Shown piece after piece: positions 1 through 13,679 of a stretch of DNA of 64,000 bases (its first letter is position 1; every line of letters begins with the position of its first letter). A model generated the notes under the pieces. It made no database searches, was not told where the DNA came from, and saw only the letters and a list, made by a program, of their open reading frames with translations. The translations under genes and the position numbers were made by a program. The stretch is from Adiantum capillus-veneris (lineage: Eukaryota; Streptophyta; Polypodiopsida; Polypodiales; Pteridaceae), in assembly GCA_014529385.2 (NCBI GenBank), contig CM043963.1, forward strand, positions 93,963,912 through 94,027,911, read 5' to 3'.

Positions 1-1617
1 TTTTGTGATTCAACGAATGCTGCTAGAGCCATCATATGTTATGCAATAAATAAAAAATCACTATACAATGGACAAGAACACACTCATATTCATATCCAGC
101 TAGAATTATAAACCTAGAGTTTATCCTCTTAGGTTAGCATAGCCAATGGAGAAACCACAAGTATCCCAATACAAAGGTATGTGCTATGAAGGTGGAGGTG
201 ATCATTGGGCAAGAATTTGTCCATGTGAAGGGTGAAGGTAATTTAAAGATTTTTATGTGATGGATGTGCAATCGATCATGTTCTTCTAGAGAAAAGAAAA
301 ACAAGGAGAAAAATGAAGGAGCGGGGTCATCCAAGATATAATCGGGAGGTTCAGTCTTGGTGGACAAAGCTATAGAACCTTTAGAGGCTCTATTACAAGC
401 TTATGAGGCTAGATTAAAAACCAATCAAATACTGGAACAAAGATGGTTTACATATCTGCGTCTTGAGATTAAGAAACAAAGACTCAAAATGTGCAAAAAT
501 CTCATAGAGAGAACTGAAGCTCTAATGGATCCAAAATTTTAAAAATCCCTAAACAAGAAATATTAATCCACAAAAGGGACAGGAAATTTGAGCACAAAGG
601 AAACAAAACAAATGATTAGATGAGACTAGAGATAGAAACACCATTGGACAATAGTGGCTAACACCACAAACAACTCAAAGTCACAAGTGGTGATGCCGAT
701 TTCTAAAGTGGATGAGCCATGGCGAGAAGCCTTGTAGAAAACCGTACATAACAAAAAGGATGGTAGTGCGACTTTTATGGTTGCAGCTATCACTGAGATC
801 AATATGGATCATGAGTTTTACCTAGAAGACATACAATATCTATATGGTGTTGCAAGAATAGAAGCATCTAGGGAGAGTAAACCTGAAACATTGAAAAGTT
901 TGTCATCTTTTCATAGGAGAACACAAAATGAAATCGGAGGTCAAGGTAGTGCCTTCTTAACAGAAGCCAATTCAAAGGATGTTGGACACTAAAAGCCTGC
1001 ATAAACTAATGTCAACTCCCATACAATGGACGATAACTCTTTATGAGTTGTTACAGATTCAACCACATTTATGGGGAGAAGTGGACAAAAACTTAGAGAA
1101 TATGGGATTTAAAATTCCTCATCAAGACATCCCCTTACATGAACAAACAGGTAGACTCACACAAAACAAACCAAAGGAAAAACTGGTATATGTAAACAAG
1201 GTGGGTGATTACTGTGAAGGAGAAGAAGGGAATACCACCTTACCAATGCTGGAGATGCAAGTTCGACTAGTGCTTCTACAGAACCAAGCTCCAACCAAGC
1301 ACACATTCGGTTGCTCATCAAGCCCACAAAGTTGAGCCCAAGGGAGATTTGTGCAACCAATTGCCTTGACTTGCCCAGGCACCTAGCCTATCAAATAGGT
1401 CCATTCCTATTGACAATTGCCCTGCCATTACAAGAGCTTCTCAGCCTCAAGAAACATAATCAAGCCTCAGACCCATGCTCTATTGCTTTGTCAAACACCT
1501 CGTAGGTTCACTCATTGTCTTTGGCACTCTTTGCTCTTTTCCACTACTCGGCTCTCACACAACGTCACCATTGCAGCGCGTTATAGCTCAACTAAAATCC
1601 ATCATCCACTTTGGCGA
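1..1617 (+). mobile_element. Relic of a Tat/Athila-like gypsy gag-pro region
   Basis: This stretch is colinear with the better preserved element F at 50.7-52.2 kb. The shared order is an NYKPR motif near base 103, a GGGDHWA zinc-knuckle remnant near base 200, a charged linker (300-540), then the PHLWGE and VNKVGDY blocks (1040-1215). The frame is broken by many stops. Element A begins at 1618, so this is probably the target into which A inserted. From 1340 to 1617 I see no coding similarity. The family assignment rests on the internal comparison with F, whose primer site points to Tat/Athila. Confidence 0.55.
777..1335 (+). pseudogene. Gypsy linker/protease-flank fragment (family of element F)
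   Basis: Two overlapping frames (777-992 and 979-1335) encode a segment present three times in the window: here, at 12.78-12.91 kb and at 51.8-52.2 kb. Landmarks are the NMDHEFY/EDIQYLYG block, PHLWGEVDKNLENMGFKIP, and VNKVGDYCEGEEGNTT. In element F the same segment lies directly before the aspartic protease, so it is probably a gag-pro spacer. The protease itself is not present here. A frame change near 985 and the lack of flanking gag make it a dead fragment. Confidence 0.5.
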
Positions 1618-3158
<1,541 letters not shown>

Positions 3159-3163
3159 TAAAT

Positions 3164-3178
3164 TGGTGCTCCCACGGA
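3164..3178 (+). other. Primer-binding site of element A
   Basis: TGGTGCTCCCACGG starts five bases after the 5' LTR end, where the minus-strand primer tRNA should anneal. The first bases (TGG, complement of the CCA tail) fit a tRNA 3' end. I cannot assign the tRNA species. Confidence 0.6.
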
Positions 3179-3208
3179 GGAGTTCTCAAGCAGCGCTCTG
3201 CTAATCCT

Positions 3209-3712
3209 ATGAAGGAAGGTCCATCAAATTCTCCAAGACTTCCACTATGGTCTTCCCAAGAAGCTCGAGAGAAGAAGCGTCTTTATCGACAAACGGCACG
3301 TATGCGGGTAAAGAGAGTTAACTACATACACCCTTCTTTGCTTCAAGGAAAATCTTGTAGTCATCAAGTCCCTAGGTCAAAGCATTGTGTTGAGTGCTTC
3401 GTGGCTAGTGTGAAGACACTTCCTTTGAAGCCTCGACTTCGGGTGATGAAAGCACTCTCAAACTCGGGTATTAACAATTTTTTGGAGGGGGAGCTACACA
3501 TCAATGGTGTGCGGTATTCGCAAGAGGTTACATATGGTGATGCACTCCAACTACTACTAGCAAGAAGGCTCAAGGTGGTTGAGAAGGTAGCCATTGAACC
3601 CTATGAACTCTACAAAGCTGAAGATGGTCACACCAAAGCTAGGCTAATCACTGGTGAGCAAATTCTTCGCATCTCTCAAATGGTGGGATCCAAGAGAGCT
3701 GAACTTCAATGA
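3209..3712 (+). CDS. Extra ORF upstream of gag in element A (unknown function)
   Basis: An uninterrupted 167-codon frame starts 30 bases after the primer site and ends about 450 bases before gag. The product is basic at its N-terminus (REKKRLYRQTARMRVKR) and has a CVEC pair near residue 70. It also has a compact region LEGELHINGVRYSQEVTYGD that could fold. No family is recognised. Members of the Ogre group of Tat elements are known to carry an additional ORF before gag, so position supports a real element gene. Unlike gag-pol of the same copy it has no internal stop. Chance survival over this length is possible. The ATG at 3209 is the first in frame after the primer site. Confidence 0.55.
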   Translation: MKEGPSNSPRLPLWSSQEAREKKRLYRQTARMRVKRVNYIHPSLLQGKSCSHQVPRSKHCVECFVASVKTLPLKPRLRVMKALSNSGINNFLEGELHINGVRYSQEVTYGDALQLLLARRLKVVEKVAIEPYELYKAEDGHTKARLITGEQILRISQMVGSKRAELQ

Positions 3713-3745
3713 AGTGCTTCATGGAAGTTTGTAGTTAATGCACAA

Positions 3746-4178
3746 ATGAATAATCCCATTTTCTACAACTTTCAATCAGTTCAGAATATTAGGGTGAATG
3801 TGCGCATTGATAGAAAGATTTTTTTCCAACAAAGATTGGTCTTCTATTTTGGAGCTGAGAGGTTGAGAGAGATATTTTTGTCCCCTGAACCTATAATATT
3901 TCCTATTTTGGAGTATAATGTATCTTTTGATGTTCACATCTTTATCTTGCTTTAACTTACACTCCATGAATCATAGGGATTTATATGGACCTATCCAACC
4001 TCTTGCTAGACAAAGTGTGCATATAATAGCTAGCACAAAGCTTAGGTTCCAAAACATCATAAGGAACTTACTAGACCCTCGTCGTCTAGCTGAGATTAAT
4101 GCATCTATCAATCCATTTATTCTACCCTTAATAAGATATGATTTGGGCCTAGACATTTTCATCTTTGTGCTGTATTGA
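3746..4178 (+). other. Leader between extra ORF and gag, with a possible duplicated module
   Basis: Two short frames (3746-3955 and 3918-4178) both end in a similar hydrophobic tail: FPILEYNVSFDVHIFILL stop, and LPLIRYDLGLDIFIFVLY stop. Each is preceded by an LRE/LAE-x-P segment. They may be diverged copies of one module, or untranslated leader that resembles itself by chance. No known domain. Confidence 0.3.
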
Positions 4179-5502
4179 GAGGAAGGCAACCCATCCTATC
4201 ATGGATTTCCCTAATTTTGTTGGGCGTAGTGGGGAAAATGATGGGGATTTTTTGGATAACTTGGAGATGGCTTTTCTTGTCTCTGGGAGGGATGACGAAG
4301 CATTGAAATTGAGAGCTTTTCCTTTGGTGCTCAAAGAAGAAGCTAGGGTATGGTTCTAGGCTCTAGATCCAACCCAAAGAGCTGAATGGGAGGGATTGAA
4401 GGCGGCTTTCCTACAAAGATTTCAACGAGCCAATTCGGCAGAAGAACTATGGCAACGGCTTCTGGCCCTTCATCAAGTTGACCCTCATGGTTATACAACC
4501 TATGAGGAAGGTTTTCTGAAACTTTGGGGGCAATGGTCAGACTCACTAAACCCTGGTGAGCGAGCTCCCAATTGCCTCCAAAAGGATCGTTTTATCTCAG
4601 GTTTGTACCCCTTGCTAAGGGAGAAGGTAAAGAGCAAATTTCCAAATACTTTTGAAGATGCCTTAAGAATTGCTAGGGAAAAGAATCGAAAGATTCTCTA
4701 TCAAGCCCAAGCTGGCTAGCTAGCTTTGGGAGGCAATATCACAAATATGGAAGCTTCTCACGTACCTCCAAATGTGCCTAATGCACCAGACCTCAAAAGA
4801 GGTCAACAAGACGATATGCTCCAACAAATAAACAATCTCACAAACTAGCTAGAGGGTTTGAGAGTAAATCTTGTGCAGGGTGCAAGAAGGCCGATTGAGG
4901 GGAATGGTGGGAATCGGCCACCAATGCGACGTCAAGCAAGGGAAATGTTGTGTTACAATTGTGGGGAAAATGGCCTCGGCATGTATAATTACCCTCATCC
5001 CAGAAGATATGACTACCCTGTTAGAGGTCCTCGACAACAAGTAAGTCCTCCCCGTGCTAGAGCTCAAGCACAAGAGCAACCGCAACCTCAAATTTTGCAG
5101 TCACCTCGTGCTCAAGCTCAAGCCCCTGCTACTCAACCAAATGTGAGCATCATAAGGATGGAGGAGGTCGTCAAGGGCAGAAGCAACCAGGAAGAAATAG
5201 CTAAAGGGAAGATGAAGATAGATGAAGTGGCTACAATGCCTATCAAGCGTGTGTGTGTCCAAGATGAAGTAAGTAAAGAAACAAGCAAGGATGCAAGCAA
5301 CGAAGCAAGTACATCTCGGGAAACTAAAGATGAAGCCAAGAAGAGAAAGACACGTACTAGGTCTCAAATTGACATCTCTGATTTCCCTATGGGATCTCGG
5401 ACACAACCTTATGACTTGACAATTGATGTGAGTTCTCAAGGACCAAAGATTACTTGGCCACAACTACTTCATATCTCCCCAAAGCTGCGACGACAGTGGT
5501 AA
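4165..5502 (+). pseudogene. gag: gag of element A (capsid and degenerate zinc knuckle)
   Basis: The frame reads MDFPNFVGRSGENDGDFLDNLEMAF, RVWF, FLQRFQRANSAEELWQRLLALHQ and DRFISGLYPLLREKVKSKFP, the pattern of the retrotransposon gag/capsid domain. A zinc knuckle follows at about 4950 as CYNCGENGLGMYNYPHP. The expected His and last Cys of CCHC are replaced (L and Y), so nucleic-acid binding is probably lost. The C-terminal part is rich in Gln/Pro/Ala and then Lys/Glu. Stops lie at 4357, 4717 and 4846 (all TAG, each where CAG is likely) and a TAA at 5500. All are in the same frame as the downstream pol, which suggests an original gag-pol fusion. Confidence 0.85.
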
Positions 5503-5505
5503 AAA

Positions 5506-8340
5506 ATGGTGAGCACGAGGGCAAAGCGAAGTAAGCTAGTAAGTGTAATCAAAGCCTATGGTCTCAAGGATATAGTGCCTTTGGTGGAGGCTCAAATCAA
5601 GGGACAACGGATTCCAAAAACTTACATTGACAGTGGAGCAGAGGTTTGTGTCATGACAAAAAAGATAATGCATCAATTGGGTTTAGAGGTAATGGAATCA
5701 TCAAACTTTAGGGAAAAAATGGCCAATAATGTCTCTGTCACTTGTGTGGGTGTAGTGAAAGCTTTGAGAGTTTCTGTTTTTGGAATCACTACAGAGGTTG
5801 ATGCTTATGTGATGCCAGTGAAGGGAGAAGGATACCCCCTTATTTTAGGACGACCTTGGCTCATGGGTATAGGAGCTAGGCAAGATTGGGAAACAAGAGA
5901 CTTGGAGTTGAGGCCTCGTGTGGGTGGCCATAGTCGGAAGGTGGTTTATAACTTGAAGAATGGGCGACAAGAGAACCTTGAACTAGAGACGTCAGTTGAT
6001 GAGTGGAACTCAAGTGGATGCTCCTCATCCATGGACGAGGAAGAGAGTTCAAGTGAAGAGAGTGATAGCACTCTCGAAGTCATGGACGTCACCATAAAGG
6101 AAACTACCTTATCAGAAGACAACCCAAGGATCCAAATGGAGAATGTGTGGGATGCCAGCCTAGAGAAGATGTTATTCAAGGATATAAAGGAAGAAGAAAG
6201 GGAGGGTTATGTAAATGTTCTCAAGAAGCATGCATCATTGTTTATTTTTGATTACACTCACATTATAGGTGTCACTGCATTGAAGCATCATATCCATCTA
6301 AAAGAAGGGAGCAAGCCAGTAGTACAAAAACAAAGAAGATTAGAAGTTGTGCAACAAAATGCACTATTGTCCGAGGTGAAGAGACTCTTAGAAGCAGGAT
6401 TCATATACCCAGTAGAAGATTCAAAATGGGTCTCCCCAGTAGTGGTGAGGCCAAAGAAGAATGGAAAATGGCGAGTGTGCATGGATTACAAGCCACTAAA
6501 TGCTGCAACAAAGAGGGACCACTTCCCTCTCCCATTTCAAGATGAGATTCTAAATGAAGTAGCAGGCCACGAGCGATACACAGTGTGTGATGGCTACTCC
6601 GGCTACTTTCAAATACGCATTGCAGAGGAGGACCATAAAAAGACTACTTTCATCACACCATGGGGCTGTTTTGCATTTCGAGTCATGCCTTTTGGTCTCA
6701 CCAACGCTCCAGCCACCTTTCAACGATTCATGAATATGGTCTTCCAACCTTACTTTGGTAAGTCCATAAGGATTTTCATAGATGAATTTTGTATTTACAG
6801 CTCCAAAAGTATGCATCTCGGCAAGATTGATGAAGGATTTACTTGTTTAGCTAAACTCGGTGGACAACTAAACAAGGACAAATGTCACATTGGGGAAAGC
6901 AAGGTTACACTATTGGGGCATGTAGTGTCCATTGATGGAATCGAGGTAGATCCTGAAAAGATAGAAACATTGCTAAATCCACCTTCCCCAACTTCCATCA
7001 AACAATTAATCTCTTCCTTGCAAAAGCTAAGATATTTGAGTAGATTCATACACTTACTCTCCCAAGTGATATTTCCTCTACAACAGCTGACTCGTCAAGA
7101 GACGCTTGTTTGGAGTGAAGAAAGTGATGGGCATTTTAGAGAGATTAAAAAAATGTTAGGGTCACTCCCTGTAATCCTCCAACCTTGTTGGGAAGAAACA
7201 TTCTTTGTAAACCCTAGTGTCGGAGAAGAGGCCATTGGTGCTGCCCTCCTACAAAAAGATGCAGAAACATCCTTTATGAGGCCTGTGTATTTTGCTAGCC
7301 GCCTCATGGAAAACACAAAGAAGGCCTACACCCTGATGGAACAGCTAGTGTTAGCCCTCATATTTGCGGTAACCAAATTTCGGTCATACTTGTTGCCAAA
7401 GAGGTTAGTAATTATCACTATGGAGGATATGTTTCCCTATGCACTACAACATATAGAAATCTCTGACAAAATAGCAAAGTGGGTGGTGCGACTTCAAGAG
7501 TTTGATTATACAATACAGGTTGAAAGAAAAACTCGAGCATGCTTAGCCGACATTTTAACAAACAAGTGCTATGAAAAAGTTTTCCATTTGAAGAGAAAGG
7601 AACTTCCACCACCTCCAGCTCTAGAGGCTCTGGTCAATGCTTATAGCCTCTACTTTGATGGAGCATACAAGAGAACCAAGGATAAGGAAGCTGCAGGCAT
7701 CGTGGTCTTATCTCCATTGGGAGAGAGGATCCATGGTGAAGGGATCACTCTAGATGATGTCCACTCCAACAATGAAGCAGAATATCAAGCTCTAATTCAT
7801 GGCCTTTGTTGGTGCCTGGATAATTCAATTGAGAGATTAAATGCTTGTGGTGACTCCATGCTTTTGGTAAGGCAAATGCAAGGTGCATGGGCTTGCAAAA
7901 ATGCCAGTCTCTCTACTAAAATGAGAGAAGCCAAAGCTCTTATGAGAAGATTTAGGGAGGCACAAGTACATCATGTGCCAAGAGACCAGAACAAGGATGC
8001 ATACCACCTAGCATCATCGAAATTAAATGAGTCAATAGTGGGAGCAGTGGCCATCAAACTTCCACTTCAACAAGGCAAGGAGGACTTAGAAGATATTATG
8101 CACATTTTGGAGCAAGGAGAGGCTCCTAAACACTTGAATGCAAGGGAAAGGCGATGGTTATCTAGGAAGGCTACCGGGTATCGCATAGTAAATGATAATT
8201 TGTATTGTCTTGGTAAGGATGGTGTGCTTAGGAGAGTGCCTTTGAAGAGTGAAACTGAAGAGATTTTAAAATCTTGTCACAATGATGTGTGTGGAGGACA
8301 CTTTGCACACGACATCACTAGTAAAAAGGTTCTACAGCTG
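5506..8340 (+). pseudogene. pol: pol of element A: protease, RT, RNase H, archaeal-like RNase H
   Basis: The open frame encodes in order: an aspartic protease (YIDSGAEVCVM, near residue 43, and LILGRPWLMG); RT (SKWVSPVVVRPKKNGKWRVCMDY, MPFGLTNAPATFQRFMN); a retroviral-type RNase H (RPVYFASRLMENTKKAYTLMEQ); and a second, archaeal-like RNase H (LYFDGAYKRTKDKEAAGIVV, NNEAEYQALIHGL). The end of the frame enters the integrase zinc domain (CHNDVCGGHFA). The RT catalytic box is FIDEF where F/YxDD is expected, so the second metal-binding Asp is lost. The IN part shifts frame near 8335, close to an AAAAAGG run. The double RNase H places the element in the Tat group. Confidence 0.92.
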
Positions 8341-9353
8341 GGTTTACTTGGCCAAGTCTTCATCGTGATGTCAAATACTGGTGTCAAACATGTGATGAAT
8401 GTCAGAAAGCAGGACCACGACGGCTCATAGCTGAACCTCAGAACCCAATAAAGGTATATGGGCCCTTTGAGAAGTGGGGAATTGATGCCATAGGGCCTCT
8501 ACCACGCACTCAGTCAGGTAAAGAGTACATCATTATGGGAGTAGACTACATGACTAGATGGTTTGAGGCTATTCCAGCCAATAGAATTACTGCTAAGGAT
8601 GTGAGTCAGTTCATCTTTGACCACATCTGTTGTCGGTTTGGCACCCCTCTTGAAATACTATCTGATAGAGGACCAAGGTTTAGAGCAGACTTGGTAGGAG
8701 AACTCATGCAGAAGATAAATATTCAGCATCAACACTCTACTCCTTGCTACCCTCAGTGCACTGGCTTGGTGGAAAAGGTAAATGGAATCATTTGCAAAAT
8801 TCTCACCAAATAGGTACATGCCAGGCGCCAAGATTGGGACAAACACCTGAATGGAGCTCTATGGGCCTATAGAACCTCCTTCAAAACCGCATTAGGGTAC
8901 ACACCCTTTCATTTGGTTTATGGAAAGGAGGTGCTTTTGCCCATTGAAGTGAAATTAACAAGTCTTCGAATATTGGGTAGCCAGGTAGGCTTTCAAAAGG
9001 AGAAAGTACATCAAAGGATCATGGATCTAGAGAGGTTGCAATTGGATCGTGAAGAAGCCATCAACCACTACTCTCAAGAAGCAGAGAAGCGCAGAGAAAA
9101 TTTCAACAAAAAGCTAGCATCTAAAGACATCAAAAAGGGATCTCTAGTGCTTCGATATGACAATCGCTTCGACACTCGTAAGGATGGAAAGTTTCTTTTT
9201 CGATGGGAAGGTCTGTTCGTCACCAAAAAGTTCAAAAATGGCTCTTACAGACTTCAAGACATTGATGGTAAAGTGCACAAGACCAGGACAAATGGATGGC
9301 GTCTAAAGCCTTATCACATCCGAATAAGGTCAGCTCAAGATCAAAGAAAGTAG
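8340..9353 (+). pseudogene. pol: Integrase of element A
   Basis: After the frameshift the integrase continues with FTWPSLHRDVKYWCQTCDECQKAG, completing the HHCC zinc domain. The catalytic core follows: GIDAIGPLPRT (first Asp), LSDRGPRF (second Asp) and GLVEKVNG (Glu). A TAG at 8811 splits the frame after ICKILTK, but coding continues through LWAYRTSFKTALGYTPFHLVYG to a basic C-terminal domain (LVLRYDNRFDTRKDGKFLFRWEGLF) ending at 9353. All three catalytic acids remain visible. With one frameshift and one stop the protein is not made intact. No chromodomain is present, as expected outside chromoviruses. Confidence 0.9.
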
Positions 9354-9380
9354 GCTAGAAGCATAAATACCTCTAGCCAG

Positions 9381-9391
9381 GTTTGGGGGGG
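9381..9391 (+). other. Polypurine tract region of element A
   Basis: A G-run (TTTGGGGGGG) ends four bases before the 3' LTR start, the position of the plus-strand primer. Confidence 0.6.
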
Positions 9392-9394
9392 CTA

Positions 9395-10684
9395 TGATCC
9401 GAGCCTATCACAAATTTTTTGGTTACTATATTTTGTTGGTTTTCCCAGCTTCTAGAGGTTTACAATAAAAGAAAGAGTGAGAACAACCTCTTGGAAAAAT
9501 TCAAAAAATGACTTGATGGAATTTTTTCCTTGACTAGTTCACAGGAGGTGAAATGTAGAACCTAGTGGTAAAGGGAAGGGAAAATATGTAAATGTGAAAA
9601 GAAAAGATATGATGTGTTTGTGGAGCCATGCACCCATGATTCAAGGGTCATGAGGGGCTCATATCATCATGGCTTTGGAGCCATATGATGATTCAAACAG
9701 ATGGGACCCAAGTGGAAGACTTGGTGAAGGAAGGAAACAGACACATGATTTTGCTGGATTTTTTAAAAATATGTCCACTCCGATCCAAGAAAAGTTGACT
9801 TCATCAAAGTTGTAGCTTATGAGCTGGATATTTTGACCATAGTTTTTTTATAATTTTTGCAGCTACGGTCTAGGAGATATGGCAAAAATAGTGGACGCCA
9901 GTTTTTTCAACTGTGGTGGAGACCACCCCCTCTACCTTTACACACACACACCCTTCATTGAGTCCTTCTCTAAAATCAGCCATTAGTCTCCTCACCCTCC
10001 CCTCCTTCCTCCTCTCTCTCAAGCTCATAAAACCATCACAAATTCCTCTTCTAATCACCTCTCAAATCATGCTTAATCTTGTTGTAATTCATAAGTTTTC
10101 ATTCAACCCATTTCTATTATTACTAGATATGCATTGATTTTATGTAGATTCTTTACATTTTAAAATAAGGAATCTCTTCGACTCAAGCTATGGAGGAAGG
10201 AGTGAAGACAACACAAGTGATGATGGAGCCAATTAGTTGCAAATTGGTCAACAAATCACTTGGAAGGAGCTTCTTCATTGGTGGAATGTCCCTAATCAAG
10301 CTTCATTTTTTACAAATTGCACTTGGATCTTAACCTCACTCCTAATCACTCTCTTGCCTATATAAAGAGGGCCCCCCCTTTGTAATTTCAAGTCTCCCTC
10401 AACCTCATTGAGTCTTTGTATCACTCATCATGAGCCCATAAAGCTCATTCATTCACTCTATTCTTTGCACATTCTAGAGTGCAAATTGTTTTATGCTAGT
10501 AACCTCCCCTCCTCTTACTTATGTTAATGAAGAGAGATCTTTTCTGTGTGTGTGAGAGTGCTTGATGTGATTTTGGCTAAATCTTGTGTTTTTGTTTAGT
10601 AATCTACATGCTATTGTGTTGGGAGTGCTTGAAGTTATCCATTCCTTGTACACACATTGAGGTTAATGCTTCATTCATAGTGAT

Positions 10685-10759
<75 letters not shown>

Positions 10760-10874
10760 CGTAGCGGTCCTAGTGCACGCTTCCAAGACTAGGTGGTGCC
10801 CTCATCTCATTTCCCTTGTGGCGCAATGGAGTTTGTTTTGGTGTAGAGGCCGCCATTCCAAATTTCCTTCGTCA
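9395..10874 (+). repeat. 3' LTR of element A
   Basis: About 1480 bp, paired with 1618-3158. It carries a TATA box (CCTATATAAAG, 10357-10367) and a (CT)34 run (10687-10754). The LTR ends CTTCGTCA and is followed by GTGGCACTG. Confidence 0.93.
10357..10367 (+). promoter_or_regulatory. TATA box in the 3' LTR of element A
   Basis: CCTATATAAAG is followed about 10 bases later by a C-rich run and then the transcribed R-like part. The 5' LTR has the weaker TATATTAAG at the same place, so the left promoter is probably damaged. Confidence 0.55.
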
Positions 10875-11820
10875 GTGGCACTGCCTTGTCACCGAATGTT
10901 TGAATGCACCTGCTTTTGTCGTTCATGCTATCACCCTTACACAACCCCATTGGTCATCACTAGAAGAAGCCCTACATGCCCACGTGCTTGTCTACGTCAT
11001 CTCATCTATGGATTATCTAACTCCATGGAAACTTGGCATCTTTTTGGAGTTTTTTTTTAATTAAAGCAATGTTCCCAGTTGGCTTCATAACTATTTTTTA
11101 GTGGTGCTACTAGGTAGTACAAAATATTCCACCTCTCTTTGCCCAAGCCCAAGCTCCAAGGTGCTCCTTTGTTGAAGATATTTCCACAACATAAATCCCT
11201 TGGTCTCATAACATCTTCCCCATTGGTGCTTTACAAAGTGATAAGACCTTGTATCCCTAGCAAAAGAGTAGTATATTCTTGCATTCAAGCATTTAAGTGT
11301 TTTGAACTTCATAGCACTTTCAAAGCATTCAAGCTATGCTAATAATTGTAATGCATGCAAAACTTGAGTCATCAAATCTCCCACAAGGAAGTGCAACCGT
11401 TTATGCCATGCATGTTGTACCTAATCTCGAGATTATAAGGGGTTATAGATATTACAAATGCACTTTGGTAATATTGATCCATAGAAGAAGAAACAATGCA
11501 CTAACATAATCATGCATATACACAAAACATGCTTCTATGATGAATATATATCTAACACAAATCAAATTATGTGCACTCCATGTGTACACCACCATCAAAA
11601 TCCTCCAGATTCTAAAGGCAAAGAACATATTGTGGAAGAAGAAGAGGGGGATTTCAACACTCTCCGTATGAGGATGTATTGTCATGGGTTTTAGTAGACA
11701 ATTCCCCAAACCCAAAGTTTGGAGGTAAGACCTATCCTATTTTGCATTAGATTCATCTTATGAACCATATGCAATTACCCTATGTATACAATATTAGCCT
11801 CCTCAATTAGAATCCATGAA
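10875..11820 (+). other. Unclassified sequence after element A
   Basis: AT-rich, with only short frames on both strands. I find no motif, repeat pair or RNA gene that I can support. Confidence 0.4.
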
Positions 11821-12250
11821 CCTCGTGTAAGCTTCAGCTTACAGAGGTTAGCCTTTAGCTTACACTTAATACGTGATCAACCCCTAAATCCAAGCATACC
11901 AAGCATGCACCCTTATGTAAATGCATGCATGCATCCCACTACATAGACTTCCCTAAACACATACTTCCTTATAGTCACATGCTATTTGGCATAGCCACAT
12001 GATTCTTGACCTCTTTTCCACATGTGATGGATATCACTTTCTAGCAATTAATGCCATCTTTCATTTTGAGCCTATATAAGCCACAATGCTTAGCTTGTAG
12101 TTTTTCCTCTTGAATCTTATTGATCTACTTACTTTCTTGGTATTTTGTACTTGTGTCGCTTACATCAATTATTAGATTAGTATTTTAACTTAATGACCTA
12201 ATTATGAATGCGTCTAATCATTATCCGCCTTGATTGAACCTTACATGAAA
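11821..12250 (+). repeat. LTR-like promoter stretch with TATA box
   Basis: The stretch contains CCTATATAAGCC near 12073, about 180 bases before the start of a gag-like relic of the element F family. Short inverted and direct pieces of GCTTACA occur near 11830-11865. The layout fits a degraded LTR, but no second copy is seen. Confidence 0.3.
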
Positions 12251-12254
12251 TGCA

Positions 12255-12905
12255 TGCTAAAGAGACACAAGCCAAAGTTGTGGACTTGGGTGGCAATTCA
12301 CAAGAACTTGCACATGTACCAAGCACCCAAACACAATACATTGATCTCAAAAGTGTTGATCAACCACCCTTAATAGACCTACCTAATACTTCAACCATGG
12401 GAGGAAGGCATGGTCTGGAAGAAGACTGACAAAAGGTGGATGCTTGGAGAGGATCTGAAACAGTGGATTGCAGACATGATAGAGGGTGTAGAAGAATATA
12501 TGCCATATGAACTCAAACTTTTGGAGTCATTAGCATTGTTCATGATCAAACCAGACGAGCAGATAAATAACTTTGGCAACAAAATGCTGGCACTACCCTA
12601 ATGAAGCAAGAGGCCATTTTATGGAAAAGGAAACTACTTCTAGACTTAGAGCTCAATGCAAAGGGATACTATGAAGGGGTTGCAGTTACCAAAATGTAGG
12701 TGCTACTCATCTTGGATAGCCAACCCTTATGGCAAAAGAAATGGTTCGACGAGTGGCCTCAAGGTGGGAGGATCTATAGATTCGACCACATTTATGGGGA
12801 GAAGTAGACAAAAACTTAGAGAATATGGGATTTAAAATTCCTCATCAAGAAATCCCCTTAGATGAACAAACGGGTAGACTCATGCACAAAACAAACCAAA
12901 GGAAA
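12255..12905 (+). pseudogene. Tat/Athila-like fragment (family of element F)
   Basis: The start reads KETQAKVVDLGGNSQELAH in one frame, with short open pieces such as EEYMPYELKLLESLALFMIKPDE (12410-12601). Bases 12780-12905 repeat the PHLWGE / NMGFKIPHQ segment found at 1045-1190 and near 52050. The intervening part of the element has been deleted, and stops are frequent in every frame. It is the third copy of this family in the window and evidence that it was once abundant. Confidence 0.5.
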
Positions 12906-13675
12906 AACTAGTAGATCATACTCTATACTTAACACATTTCCATGTCCATGTTCAAGAACAAAGATGTTAAATCGTAGGAAATTTTATTAAATCATAAATG
13001 TAGGTCATATATTTCTTAAGTAGGCTCAACTTTATTTGAAAATTCCATTTCTAGGTAGATAATAGAGTTTTGAAGATTTTACAATGTCTCAATAAAAATT
13101 GATGGTATATAATACTATTTTAAGTTGAACAATAAATTGCAAATTAATGCCTAAACTTCTATTTGTAGAAAAAAAAACTTGTTTGGGTCCTTTGAAGACA
13201 AATATGATTCTTATCATTTTGCTCACATATTAAAAGCATACTTGTATAAATATTTCATATTGTATACAAAAGTTATGGTCCAATTATTAAAATAAACCTT
13301 CAATAGCCTAAGCCACTAACCTGATCCTAAGGGCCACCGCTAACTTAGCCCAAGGAACTTTTATATATACATCCTAAGACTAGTGTTAACACACCCCACC
13401 ATTCTATCCTTTAGCCAAAGATTAATTAAGTTTTAAGTATGTCTTTAAACTACCAAATAAAGAGGCCGTCCAATATTCCATTCTCTTTTTGATGTCTATA
13501 AAGGTTAATTTTACAATCATCAAACCACATATGTCATTTCCACATTTCATATTTGAATATCCATTATCTAGAAATACCAATAATGAGATTTCCTTTTTCT
13601 ATGGCCCTTGTGACTAACCTTTCACTAGCCACTGTTGACATCCAGTTATGTATAGGAACATGTTAGCAACAAGAG
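12906..13675. other. AT-rich sequence, nothing recognised
   Basis: No ORF over 60 codons with coding character and no repeat pair seen. Confidence 0.4.
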
Positions 13676-13679
13676 TTTC

